Positions 37,925-50,230 of a stretch of 64,000 nt of DNA are shown in pieces. Position numbers and translations under genes: made by a program. Source of the DNA: Paramecium sonneborni (taxonomy: Eukaryota; Ciliophora; Oligohymenophorea; Peniculida; Parameciidae); assembly GCA_905182985.1 (NCBI GenBank), contig CAJJDN010000005.1, positions 58,627 through 122,626 of the forward strand. Direction: 5' to 3'. How positions within the stretch are numbered: the stretch's first letter is position 1; each line of letters starts with the position of its first letter. Under the pieces are notes generated by a model, which made no database searches, was not told where the DNA came from, and worked only from the letters and a program-made list of their open reading frames with translations.

Positions 37925-38470
37925 ATGGAAAGTATATCCATATAATAATTTATAATTGGTTCAATAATCTTGGTTGCTATTTACGTAGTCTATTAGATTT
38001 TAGATTATAGAAGCAGTATAAAAAGAGCAGAAAAAAATACACAATAATCATAAAATGAAGTATAAGCTCAAAGTTCTCCAAATCCAGAAAAATTAGGTAA
38101 AGAATTTTAATATAAAATAAGAAATTGCATCCTTAAAAATCATGACATTAAATGATGTATAATAAAATAATGGGTAAAATGGTAAAAAAATATTTATAGC
38201 AATTAAGAATTTTGTATTTGATGTATCAAACTCAGGTAATCAAAATTATTTAAATTAGATTCTTATAAGCCTGATGGTCCTTATGGAGTATTTGCAGGAC
38301 ATGATATATCGATATCATTGGGGAAAATGAATTTAACAGATGAATTTTTAGATCAATATGGCACTGTTACATAACCAGAAGATGAAATAGCAAATATGAA
38401 TAGTTGGTTTAGTTATTTCTATTAGAGATATCCAGTAATTGGTAGAATTGATGATAAAAAATAAAATTGA
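37925..38470 (+). CDS. Membrane-associated progesterone-receptor-like (cytochrome b5-like) protein
   Basis: 165 aa, three exons; introns 38097-38121 and 38236-38258. One N-terminal membrane anchor (residues about 8-27, FIIGSIILVAIYVVYQI) and a short charged/Gln linker are followed by a cytochrome b5-like heme/steroid-binding domain. The diagnostic segments are KIFIAIKNFVFDVSNSDSY and PDGPYGVFAGHDIS, which match the MAPR family (PGRMC1, Dap1, neudesin); the Tyr of GPYGVFAG corresponds to the axial heme ligand region. MAPR proteins bind heme and support P450/sterol metabolism in the ER. Only 21 bp after the cNMP-binding gene stop, same strand; convergent with the following kinase gene. Confidence 0.92.
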
Positions 38471-38553
38471 ATAATCTTAGAAGTTTGTATATTTATATAA
38501 ATAACAATATATGTTTATTTGTAATACTTATAGTATATATTTCTATTAGTTCA

Positions 38554-40057
38554 TCAATTAGAATAAAAATTTCCTAATCTATTGATTTCATTTTCTTTAG
38601 ACTATGCCTATCGTTTAAGCTATTTTATGTAGAATTCCATTTTCTTTTTAAATGATGAATCAACAGATAATTTCATCCAATCTTCAATTTTATTAATCTC
38701 TTTTTCTAAATTAATTTATTTAATGAATAATTTTGATCGTTAATTCTACAAGATAGTAAATAGATTGTGATATCCCTTTTTATATGCTTCATTACTAAGG
38801 AAATTGTTATATTCAATAATTTTTAATATATTCGAATTTTTTTTCTTAAATGTAGATTTACTTATTTATGGTTTTATATAATCTTAAACTGTTAGTTATT
38901 GAATTTTTGATATAATTTAAGCATAAGAAATATAATGTTTTTTGAATAAAACAGTCGAATTCTAATTTTATTTTAGATTTTCAAATTTAGATTATGTTCT
39001 CCTCATATTTAATAAATCTTGATTTTGTAAAATAGTTTTTGATTCGTCTTTTCTTCTAGTTTAGGATATTGTTTAATTTTCTATAGAATCATTTGATTTA
39101 ATATAATGAAATTTACTAGAATTAGTTCTCTCTCTGAAAGTTTTATTAAAATAATAAATTCTTTATGTTTTATTTTCAAAACTTTAATTATTTTCATGAA
39201 AAGAACTAATTTAAATTTTCAAGTTTTCTTTAGAATTAAAGAATTCAAAGATTTCAATCCAATTAAATCTATTTTTTTCTTCTTTTTCTAAACATCCTGA
39301 TAAAAATTTTGTAGATTTTAAACTAATTTTTGGTTATTTTGGTATAATTAATGATTGATTTTATATCTTATCTAATAGATCAATAATATCATTAGCAAAC
39401 CAAGGTAATTTTCCAAACAATAATTCAAAGAAAATTATTCCAAGAGACCATATATCACATTTAGAAGAATACTCTTATTTGAATAGAATTTAAGGAGCCA
39501 TATAAATAGGAGTTCCAACTATTGATGTCATAGTAGTATTAATTCTTCTTGAGAAACCAAAATCAGCAATTTTCAATTCATTATTGTGAAATAAAATGTT
39601 TGCAGGTTTTATATCTCTATGTATGATATTGCTTTCAATTATATATTTTAATCCTTTAATTATGCTTTTTATAATTTTAAGAGCAGTTTCTTCACTTAAT
39701 GGACTATTTTCTTGGAGATATGTTTTTAAATCAGTGCCATCACAGTATTCCGTAATAATATATAAGTTGTTAACTGAAATAATAAAATCAACAAGCTTAA
39801 CTATATTTGGATGATTTAATTGTTTCATAATAGCTATTTCTTAGTTTTGTATGTCAAAATCAAAATTTCTTCGATCAATAACTTTAATGGCTACTAATTT
39901 TTCTACTAATAAATTAAATTTAAATACATGTAGCTTCATGTTTTCCTAAATAAACTATTCCATAAGATCCTTTTCCAATTATGGCTTTAAGACTGAAAAT
40001 GTATGAAGAAATTCTTTTGTCAGGAGGGTAATTAATGATTTCTTGTTTTTTATTCAT
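38554..40057 (-). CDS. ULK/ATG1-like serine/threonine kinase, second copy
   Basis: 493 aa, two exons; intron 39906-39927. N-terminus carries NYPPDKR as in the kinase at 28329-30342. Kinase domain (about 25-280): GKGSYGIVYLG, VAIKVIDRR, HPNIVKLVDF, EYCDGTDLKTYL, HRDIKPAN, DFGFSRR, GTPIYMAP and CDIWSLGIIFFELL. All catalytic residues are present. The remaining 210 residues are Lys/Asn/Gln-rich with helical segments at the end (LEKEINKIEDWMKL). The intron lies right after the glycine-loop strand (GKHEAT), the same place as the first intron of the other kinase, supporting common descent. Role unknown; ULK-type kinases are regulators of autophagy and of ciliary signalling in other eukaryotes. Confidence 0.92.
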
Positions 40058-40092
40058 ATTATTTTACTATATTTATACACTAAATTTATAGC

Positions 40093-43000
40093 TCATTCTT
40101 TTGTTGCTTTGGCATCTTTTGTTGTTTTAGCATCTTTTGAAGTTTTTGCTTCTTCTTCTTTATTTTTATCAGCTAAACCATCAGTTTCTATTTAAGAAAA
40201 CTTACTTTTGCCACCTCTTACTAGAATACCTTTCTTTTTCTTATTATTTAATTTATTCTAAATTTAATAATGAAAATTACTTCTCTAGACATATCTTAGA
40301 TATGTAAAGGATTTGGTCCTTTGTTACCAAGATCATAATTAACTTCTTCTTCTTCTTCTTTTTTTTGTTTTTTGGAATCTTTTCTTTTATGTTACTCATC
40401 CTTAAAAAGTATATCAATAATTCCTTTAATAGTTTCTTTAACACTATCAATTTCAGTAAAATTCATCATTTTATAAAATAAGAACTTATGAGAAGGTATG
40501 CATTTATATCTGATTTCTAATAAGAATTTCATGAAATTCTAATAACTTGTAAATTCTTTAAGTCTTTTATAAGTATTTGTGATTTCAAATATTAAATCAT
40601 GATCTAAGGGAATCTTCTTTTCAAAGATATAAATTCTGATAACGTCTTAAAATAATGCTTTAGTGTCATCTGATTCATGAGCAGTCTCTTAATATTATAA
40701 AACTTATTAGAAAGCTTTAAACATTGTAATATCATAAACATTAGGGAATTTAATACCATAATCATTCCAAATTTTCAAAGCATCTTCAAAAAAGTTAACA
40801 TGAGATAAAATCCATAGTTTATAATCTAAAATTTCATACTAATATCTGTATCTTTTAGCATCATTAATAACTAATCTAGCATCATCAGGTAATTTAGAAT
40901 CCAACAATAATTATGAAAACTTTCTTACAAATTATTTAATTTATTCTTTCTATAAAGATTTATATTCAGTCATAATTTTATTTACTTCTACTGGATCTTA
41001 TGTTGGAATTTATCTAAGTTTTCTTCCCATTAATTAATCTTTCAAAGATTCATATAAAGACATATATCTATCTCTCTTATTGTAATTTATTAATCTTTAA
41101 AATATTGGTTATAATTCTTCAAATTTTAATTACCATTAAAACACATAAAAAAATCCAATAATTAATTATTCTGCTTCAGCTTCAAAATGTTTAAATTAAT
41201 ATAATAAATTAACAACCTTTCTCATTTATGTATAATTTATTGTTATCTTAGTTGATTAAAATGCATAAAAGAATTCAGCACAAGTCTAAGGAATTTTGTT
41301 ATTCTTTGTAATTTAAGCAACTCTTTCAAATGTAGAATCATAAAGAACAGTTTCATAAAGACAATAGTGAGCTAAAACTCTCTTATATAATAATCTGTTG
41401 TAATTTCCTTCTTATAAAATGTAATCTAATATATAATTATATCCTTTTGATCCAATTGAAAATTATGTACATGTTTAATTGATGTATTTACCGTAATTCT
41501 TTTCAATTTCTCCATATTATGTAGTATATTTAACCTTAATCTTTTCATTTACTTCAATCTTATTATTTACTTAACAAATAATTTAAGTAAATATTAATCT
41601 TGCCTCTTAAGGTTTTTTATTTTCTAATGTCCAAATTAATTCTGATATCAAATAATGGTGATAACCATCTTCACTCTATTTGATTCCACTCAAAAAAGTT
41701 TAAATATTTTCAATTAATTATTATTTTGACTATTCTTCTTTGAAAAATTATTCCATCTAAAATTGAGCTTTAGCCTTTAATTCTGAATTATACAATTAAT
41801 TATCAATAACATATTATTCTTATAATTGAGGTATAATTAATTTTTCTTATTCATTTTTTTCAAATGTCTATCTATTTACAGATTCTCTTGTTTCACTTTC
41901 TTTATTTTTTTTAAATCTATATGGCTATTCTACTTTTTAGAACATATCTGCTTATTTTTTTTACTCCTATCTAATTCTCATTAAACTAATAAATATTTAT
42001 AATTAAATTACTTTTCACTATCCTCTGAAAATATTGATTTAAGTTATTCTGCTTCACCTTATTCTAAAAGGATCTTTCCATGTTTTCTTGATTATTGATG
42101 CTTTTTTTATTATTAAAGTTAATTTAATTCCTCTTATTGTTTAACCTCTAAATCAATTGATTCAACAGATTTTAAATAATTCATAAAGCCTGTTCCTTCA
42201 TCTTTAGAAATTTCTGTAAATTTTTAGGTACAAAAACTTGATTTTGGTTTTTGAACGAATTATTTCTCTCTATATTCTTTAATCAAAGGACGGTTTTCAA
42301 TTATAATTTTGTGAAACATTTTAGAGAATTTTGTAAAGGTTCTAGTTCTAGCTAATTTTAAAAGATTATATTATTTTTTCTCCTCTGAAAGTGTGAAAAT
42401 TTCTTATTCTAAAGTTTTTTCTGGTTATTATTCTTCACTTGTTGTTTCTTAAGGTTTTTCTTCAGTTTCTTATGGTTTTTCTTCAGTTCCTTCTGGTGCT
42501 TTTGGAGATTCTGTTTCAACTAAAGTTATTGTTTATAATAAAGGTTAGATTTTCTAATGTTTTTTCAAAACCTTATATAATAAATTTAATTATTTTTTAG
42601 CATCTATTTTACGTCTAAATCTTCTCAATCTTCGCTTTTTTTATGCAAATTATTTTGTTAGATTATATCTAATAAGATTTTTATTATAAAGTTTTTTTTA
42701 ATATATTTATTCATGTGCCATGTTGACTATATCAGATTTATAATTTTTATAATGAAAATAAGTTGATAATTCTTTTTCTAAAATTAATGAAGAATTTTCT
42801 TAAACTGCTTATTTTATAGCATTTTCTTTTACATCATAAGCAATTGTTTAAAAGGAGAACATTAAATTTGTGGAATTTATATTATAACGAATTTAGAATT
42901 ATGAAACTTAAATATATTTACCTTTTAGGAATATTCCATCAAGATTTGTATAATTTTATAAAGTCAGTTGTTTTTCTAAATTTTAAATATATTTTTACTT

Positions 43001-44417
43001 GGTTTGTGTTACTGATATTCAATCTAACCTTTTTAATATTATAAATAATAGGTTTTAACATTCAAATTGGATAGAATTTTAGGTAATTCTTACTCTAAAT
43101 AAAATCTATATCTATCTTCTCCAAAAGTTTATTTAAAACATTCTAATAAATCTTTAATTGGATGAGCTTATGCCAATCTTTAAAACATTAAAAATTATAA
43201 GGCAATTGCAATAATTCCTTTATCAAATGTTTCAGATCCAAAAAATAAATCTGCCAAATACAATTGTAATTCTTTGTTTAAATTAATCTTAAATTTTACA
43301 TTGAGGAGAGTTATAAGTTATTATTTTAAAGATTCTGAATTTAATTAACCACCCCATTATATATTTAAGATACTTTTTAAAAAAGATTCATTATTAAGTA
43401 ATTTTGAAGAGTTTTCATTAAAAAAGAAATATTATATAAGTAATTAATCTTATTCTGGAACTTTTTTAAGAAATTATTCAAAAGCTTCTTAATGATCAAA
43501 ATACTAACCTTTACTCTTTAATTCACAAAATCTGAGAATTGGTAAGAATTTAGTATTTTTATATTCTATCTCTTTGATTATTTAATTAATGTGATCCTAG
43601 TTAAGATATTTCTGATAGTTAACAAAGAATTATTCAGGTAATTAACTAATGTAATTTTAGAAAGATGGTCTGTTAAATATTAAAGTTCTATAAATAAATA
43701 ATTATAAATACGTAAATTATTCTTCTTTTAAGAATCCATAAAGACCATTTGAAAAATGAGATTTTAATAAATGATAAACCTATGATGGTTAGAATCGATC
43801 AAATCTCATGATGAGATTAGTTAGATTGTAATTTTCAAAATCTCTTGGTCTTTATTTAAATTTATCAAATAAATTTGGATTTGCAATTGATTTTTGATTT
43901 ATAAGTTCAATGTTCATTTAATTAATAATATCTTTTTTTGATGGTTTATAAGGTCTTATTTTCTTTGAAAAAATATAATCTCTTTTGAATTTAAAGATTT
44001 TTTTTTCTTGAATATAATCCCTGAATATTCTTTATACAGTAAACTTACTAATAAATGGAATTCTTATATGAGGTTTTTGACCTTCTTATCCTTCTTCTGT
44101 TTATTGTGTTTCAATGACTTCTTATTCAGGCTTTTATTTTTTAGGATTGAAATATTAATTAATTTTTTTAACCATTTCATCCTTATTAGGTTTGTATCTA
44201 TATTAGTTTAACAGTATTCTTTTTAATAAAAAGTTAACTAAATAAGAATGAATGAAATACCATGTTTTTATTTATTGACTTCTTATTATTCTTCAAAGGT
44301 ATATTTAGGCCTTGTCTTTTTCTTTTCAGTATCTTAGGATTCTGAAAACTCATAAATTGAACCTGTAATTGGCATATACCTCTAAAGGAGAGCCTTCTTT
44401 GCATAGTTTTTAATCAT
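40093..44417 (-). CDS. Very large helical-repeat protein, unknown function
   Basis: 1409 aa, five exons; introns 44238-44260, 42976-42998, 41986-42011 and 40258-40280. The N-terminus (MIKNYAKKALLQRYMPITG) is basic and amphipathic, compatible with a mitochondrial presequence. Most of the protein is predicted alpha-helical with aromatic-rich hairpins (FQRLINYNKRDRYMSLYESL, EILDYKLWILSHVNFFEDAL, KIWNDYGIKFPN). These resemble PPR/TPR-type helical repeats but are not a clear match. A basic block (KKRRLRRFRRK) and an acidic EEKPQETEEKPQET repeat occur mid-protein. The C-terminus is Lys/Thr/Ala-rich (TSKDAKTTKDAKATKE). One possible role is in an organellar ribonucleoprotein such as the ciliate mitoribosome; this is inference. 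98 bp from the next minus-strand gene. Confidence 0.8.
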
Positions 44418-44515
44418 AAATAAATTAAAAATAATTTATTAAACAGAATTTAGATTTTTGAGGATATATGTTTGAATATTACTTTTTTTTATTTTATACA
44501 TATTCTTATTAATCA

Positions 44516-46253
44516 TCAATTATAATAATTCCATATCTTCAATAAGAAATCAGCATCAGTAACTTTAATCTCTCCTACTGCATCTACTAATTTTTGAGTA
44601 TCTTATTTTAATTTAGCATATTCTTCTGGTACATCAAGATTATTTAGAATTTATTTATAAGTTTAAGCAGTGACTGTGGTATTGAATTTTTGTACATCTG
44701 GATTAACAATAACATTCTATTCTCCTTGTTTTCTAAGACTATAGATGGCTTTCTATAAAGAATTAAATTGAAGATCTTACTAATTCATAATAATGATTTT
44801 CGATATCTTCTACATTTTTGAAATCAAGATAAGGAGTCTTCGTTTAATCTTTGAGAATTTCAGGAGGAAATAATTCTTCTAAATCTACTCCTTCAAAAAC
44901 TGATTTAGCATCAGGTAAATTAGGTGTATTTAAATTGTCATTATAAAATACTTTTAAATGAGGATTCTTTCTATAATTTGCTTCAAATTCTAGATTTGCT
45001 TCTTTTGCTTTTGTTTCAGCTTTAGCAAATAAATCTTCTACTAAATTAGAAAACTCTTTATCTTTATCTTTAATTCTTTCTGTATCAAAATTATAAGTTT
45101 TTGTTGTTCTACCACCATAGATATCTTTTGTTTCTTTCTTTTATAATAAATTTTCTAAATCTATATCTTCACTATCTGTATGAGTTTCATCTGCACTTAT
45201 ATATTTATAATCTCTTTCTTCTTTAACTTTTTCTTCTTTCAATGCTTCTCCTTTCCCATTTATTTATTCAATAAGATTATTATCAGAAGTTATCATATAA
45301 TCTTTTCCACCTTCAGATTCAAATAGATTAATCTAAGCTTTTGCTGCTTACATAATTTATTTAGCAGTTGAATTATCCATTTTTACTATTGTTATATATT
45401 TATCCCATAATTCAAGAAGATTGTATAATCTTATTAATTATTTATTCATTTCTTATAATCTTTTAATCGGATTTGATTCAAGTTCTTCTATCTTTTATGC
45501 AATTACACTTTCAAATGCACCATTTACTTTATCTAATTATTCTGCCATTTCTTTTTCACTTAATTTTTTATCTGTTAAAATAATAGCTTAACAAGTATCC
45601 CATTCAAATTTCAAATTTCCCAATACATTATCTTATTTTAAAAATTTGATTAAAGTTACAATTCTTTAATATAATGGCATACCAAGTCTATTCTTCCATT
45701 CTAATTAAATATTAGGATCATTCAATCTAATTTATAAATTGATTATATTACTTATCAATTTCATCATATTAAGCTGTTTCGAAAAGAATTGCTTTTTCTT
45801 ATAAATCATGATAATATGACATCTCATCTAAAACTGTATCTGGAATAATTAAGTTTCCTACAAGCTTTTCATAAGAATTCTTATCTGAAATCCAATTTTT
45901 AGATTCTTCATTTAATACTCTAATTATTTATTGCCTATTCATTTTTTTAATGTCTTATTCAACTAAATATTTTTTGACTCTTTCATTTCTTATCCTTCTA
46001 ATATCCTATAACTTATAGAATTATTATGTTGCATTAAATGTTTAGATCACAGTTTAATTTCTTCTATGAATTTCAAGTCTCTCTTATTTTGCTTTTTCTT
46101 TAGCCAAATAGTCATCAATATACTGATTTTCAATTTTTGTTTATTCTTCCCAAAAGTCCTTGACGATTCTTGACCTATACTTTGATATCACTAATTTCCT
46201 ACCTAATTCATTAAATTTTTATATTCAATCCTTTCTTTATCGTATTCTGACAT
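44516..46253 (-). CDS. Hypothetical helical protein
   Basis: 553 aa, four exons; introns 46180-46202, 45727-45751 and 44753-44780. The N-terminus is MSEYDKERIEYKNLMNQYRS, followed by charged helices (KDFWEEQTKIENQYIDDYLA, RRIRNERVKKYLVEQ). A conserved-looking central block has LNDPNIQLEWKNRLGMP and LKFEWDTCQAI. A long Lys/Glu-rich coiled segment and a C-terminal part with KSVFEGVDLEELFPPEI and NVIVNPDVQKFNTT complete it. No membrane segment, signal peptide or catalytic motif. The unusually non-repetitive, well-ordered composition for Paramecium suggests a conserved structural component. It is adjacent to and codirectional with the 1409-aa gene. Family not recognised. Confidence 0.8.
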
Positions 46254-46364
46254 CTTGGGGGCTGGCCTTCTTAATTTATAATTAAAGGAAGGGATACACA
46301 CTAACTGTCTCTTTCCTACCCTAATTAATTGTAGCATATTAAATATTTTAATTTTATTTTCATA

Positions 46365-47792
46365 TCAGGATTTAAATATATCATAAAATTATACAATTAA
46401 ATTATATATTCCTATTCCCATCATCATAGTATAAAATCCAATTCTAACAAACATTGGAATTGAATTCTTATCTTTATGATTCACACATTTATTTTGAGTC
46501 TCAATTTCATCATCATCATCCCCTATCAATGTTATCCTATTTTAAGTCTAATAACATTTCAAATGCAAACTTATTGGAACTATATATACCAATAAGAATC
46601 CACAAACAGCTCCATCAAAGGAAATCACAACACCCACTGGAATATTTAAAATTTAGATTGTTAAACATAGTATCATAAATATAATACTGAAGCCCCAATA
46701 AACAATTTTTGGTGGTTCTCTCTTATTATAAAGTACTTCCAATATTTAATATTTGCTTATATTATTGAATATTGGAAATGCTGTAACTAGATGAACTAAA
46801 AATAAACTCTCTATTATAATTATCTCTATATCTGAGTTCTTAAAACAATTTAAAATTGTTTAAGCATCTTAAATATTATCATAACCCTAAGTCACATTTA
46901 TGCATTACCAGAATCCCTATTGAACCAAATATTCCAACAATTCCATATATCATACCTGCTATAATATAAGCTATTGCCAAATCTCTAGAATTGTTTTCTC
47001 TCTTTTCATTATTTTTCATTAATTATCCAATAGCATTATGTATCATAAAAGCTAAAGCAAATTATCCAGCAGGTTAACTAAATTCCCAAGACCATAAAGT
47101 TATTGTTTCTATTTTTAGTGAAATATCCTCAGTACATAAATTCACTATAAAAATATAAATAATAAAAATTCCGTATGCAAATAATGCAATTACTCCATAA
47201 TGTGCTATTTTAACAATTGTTGTAATATCCTTGATTAATAGCAATGTTGATAGTGGAAGAAAGACTATCAAGGCTTACCATTAAATTGAATACCTTAAAT
47301 ACTATAATTTACATATAAATACTTATTAAAAACGAAATCTTCACTAGCATTTGCAAATTCAATATCATTATAGCTCAAAATATATGTAATTATTGGGTAA
47401 AGTGTTAAATTTATTAATTAGAAGTATATTATCCCAACTATGAACAATAAAGTGCCTGAACAAAATCTGAAAGCTTGCATCCAAGGCTTTCCTAAAATTC
47501 TCTTAATCATATGTTCAGTATCAATTTCATTAACTTTCAGATGTAATATAAGCAATGAGCAAGTATTATATTATACAAATCCCAATATTATCATAATTAT
47601 TGTGCAAGATATCACTCCATAATTCAAAAATACTAATGGCAATACTAAACATAGTGATCCTACCATTGAATTTACTATTCCCACAATTGTTTATAAACTT
47701 GATTATGTTTTATCTGCCCTTTAAATTGCTAACATGGAAAGAACACTAGAGCTTTTAGAAGCTTTCCTATATTTGATTCTTGTCTCTTCCAT
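46365..47792 (-). CDS. Amino-acid transporter, AAAP/SLC38-like
   Basis: 461 aa, three exons; introns 47274-47293 and 46887-46908. About eleven membrane helices are visible. The first pair contains the family hallmark QTIVGIVNSMVGSLCLVLPL, equivalent to the G-x-G/A unwound helix of SLC38/SLC36 transporters. Others include LLFIVGIIYFQLINLTLYPI, VIALFAYGIFIIYIFIV, IAYIIAGMIYGIVGIFG and GFLLVYIVPISLHLK near the C-terminus. It is predicted to move neutral amino acids with Na+ or H+ across the plasma or vacuolar/lysosomal membrane. The first intron could alternatively be 47302-47333 (32 nt), which changes about ten residues without altering the frame downstream. The substrate cannot be predicted. 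Confidence 0.9.
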
Positions 47793-48561
47793 TCAATAAA
47801 ATATTATTAAATAACAATTACTACTCAAAAATCTATTTAAATTCTTAAATCATGATGTAAATACTTTCTTCTAATGATGAATTCTTCATAAGTTGTAATA
47901 ATAATTTAATTATTATTACTTTATTCTTATATTTAAACGCATCATTATAGTAAATATTATTTATAAACTTTTAATCAAATTAATTAAAACATAATGACGA
48001 TCTATATGAAGTTTCTAAGCTTTTTATTTATCATAACAAGATTTTAACAATTAAACATTACTTTTACAGATTTTCATCTACTATTTATTTTTGTAAAATA
48101 ATCTTTTAATGATCCTAAATCAAAAAAATAATCAAAATATTATCTACTTATATTAATTATAAATAGTTTTAGTTTTAGATATTAGAAAATTTTGGAAATT
48201 ATATAATATTAATTTCTTGTTCTTAACTTGCGATTTATTTTTTATTATATTTTTTCTCACTTCATTATTTGTTGAAGATTTTCTTGAATGAAGATTTTTA
48301 ATGTTAATAATTGATAGATTAATAATGATAACATTATTTTTATCATAATTCTCAGTTTATTCTTAAATAATTTCAAATTCCATTATTTGAATATATCTAT
48401 AGAAATATGAAATTAATTATATATTTTTATATTAGCTATACAAAGAATTCAGTTAATAGGAATATATTGTATTGGTAATTCTAAATTTACTCACTTTAAA
48501 TGATAAATAAATTGATTTTAATCTTCAACCTTAACTTTAATATTATATTAATTAGTAGCAA
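47793..48561. other. Intergenic, divergent promoter region
   Basis: 769 bp between the transporter (minus) and the AGC kinase (plus). AT-rich, no convincing reading frame. A short minus-strand frame near 48290-48350 ends quickly in TGA and has biased codons. No RNA gene recognised. Confidence 0.55.
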
Positions 48562-50230
48562 ATGATAATTAATTCAACAAGTTAACGAAAACTTAAACAA
48601 AATAGAGTTACTTAATTTAAAAGTCCAATAATAATCCCTTCTAGTTAACGGATCTCTCCAGTTGCTTCTGGATTAAATAGTTTAAAAAACTTACATAGCC
48701 ATAAAGGATCTTCGATTGATATCAGTAACCTAACTCGATTAATGAAACCTACAAAATTAACAGAAGTAAATGATTAAAATAGGTTAGTCAGTGAATAATT
48801 TATAAATTTAAGTTTGGCTAGCAAAAGCGAAAGAGAATATATAAGTGACAACTGAAAATAAATTACAATTACCTAAGAAACATATTAAATTTCCAAGTTA
48901 ATAGTTCATGAACTTTAAAGAGGTTGTTCATACATCAATAAGTCCTAAAATAAATAAAGAAACTTTGTATAGCAGAAATGCTTTTAATTTTGAGTTCATC
49001 ATTGGAATAGGTGGTTTTGGAAAAGTTTGGAAAGTTCAACATAAAAAAACAGGATAAATATTTGCTATGAAAGAGATGTCAAAAGCATTGTATATTAATA
49101 ATTAACTATAGAATTGTTACAAAGAAAAGCGTACATTCTGTAATGAATGAAAGATAATTATTAAGTTAATTAAAGAATTCTTTTATCGTTAATATGAATT
49201 CTGCTTATTAAGATCGTGAAAATCTTTATTTAGTGATGGATTATATGAAAGGAGGAGATTTAAGATATCATATAGGTAAAATGAGAAGATTTAATGAATA
49301 ATCTACAAGTATAATGTACATCAATTTAATAGAATTTTTCATTGCTAGTATATTACTAGGATTGGAGTATATTCATTCAAACAAAATTATTCATCGAGAT
49401 ATCAAACCAGAAAATTTGGTTCTTGATGAAAAAGGATATGTACATATAACAGATTTTGGAATAGCCAGAATTGCAAAACCAGAAAATAATAGTGATACTA
49501 GTGGAACACCAGGATATATGGGTAATGATAAACAAAATATAATTATTTAGCTCCTGAAGTTATGTGTAGACAAAATCATACTTATGCTGTTGATTATTTT
49601 GCTTTAGGAGTTATAGCTTATGAATTCATGCTTGGAAGAGTATATTTATATATTAATTTATAAGAGACCATACTTAGGAAGATCTAGATAAGAAATTAGA
49701 GATTAAATCATTGCAAAATAAGTTTAAATTAAGAAGACAGAAATTCCTGATGATTGGTCTTTAGATGCAGCCGATTTTATAAACAAAGTAATTTTTATTT
49801 TTTTATATAGCTTTTACAACGAAAACCTTAAAATCGTCTAGGATTTTCAGGAAGTCAAGAAATTAGAGATCATCCATGGTTTTCTTAATTTCCATGGAAT
49901 AAATTATAAAATAAATCTTTAACACCTCCTTTCATTCCTAATGTATTTTTATATTTTGATTAATTCTAGGCTACTGATGATAACTTTGATTAAAACTAAA
50001 TTATTATAGAAGATGAAGAAAATAATGAATTAATTTAATCCAATATTCTTATATTAAGAGATTAAAATATATAAGGTAAATAATATTCTATTTTAGATCA
50101 ATTCTAAGGATACGAATTTTATTAGCAAACAAATTCTTCATCTACAGAGTAATCTTCCTGTTCTTCTACCAAACATAGTCGAAATCTTAGTGATAGGATT
50201 TAGTTGGCTGATAAAAGGAAAATAATATGA
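48562..50230 (+). CDS. AGC-family serine/threonine kinase
   Basis: 491 aa, nine exons; introns 48766-48787, 49090-49111, 49309-49332, 49522-49550, 49640-49664, 49788-49810, 49943-49969 and 50076-50096. The 130-residue N-terminus is basic and Ser-rich. Kinase domain (about 133-390): [74 protein letters not shown], and the AGC-type end NRLGFSGSQEIRDHPWF. The C-tail (PFIPNATDDNFDQ) fits the AGC extension that packs on the N-lobe; a clear PKA-type FxxF ending is not seen. It belongs to the PKA/PKG/NDR-like AGC group, which is expanded in ciliates, and has no attached cNMP-binding domain. Three introns (24, 27 and 21 nt) are multiples of three without TGA. Confidence 0.92.

Noticed and set aside
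47302..47333. 32-nt alternative first intron of the amino-acid transporter
   Set aside because: It starts GTTTT instead of GTA and is longer than usual; the 20-nt intron at 47274-47293 gives the same downstream frame and a more natural helix.
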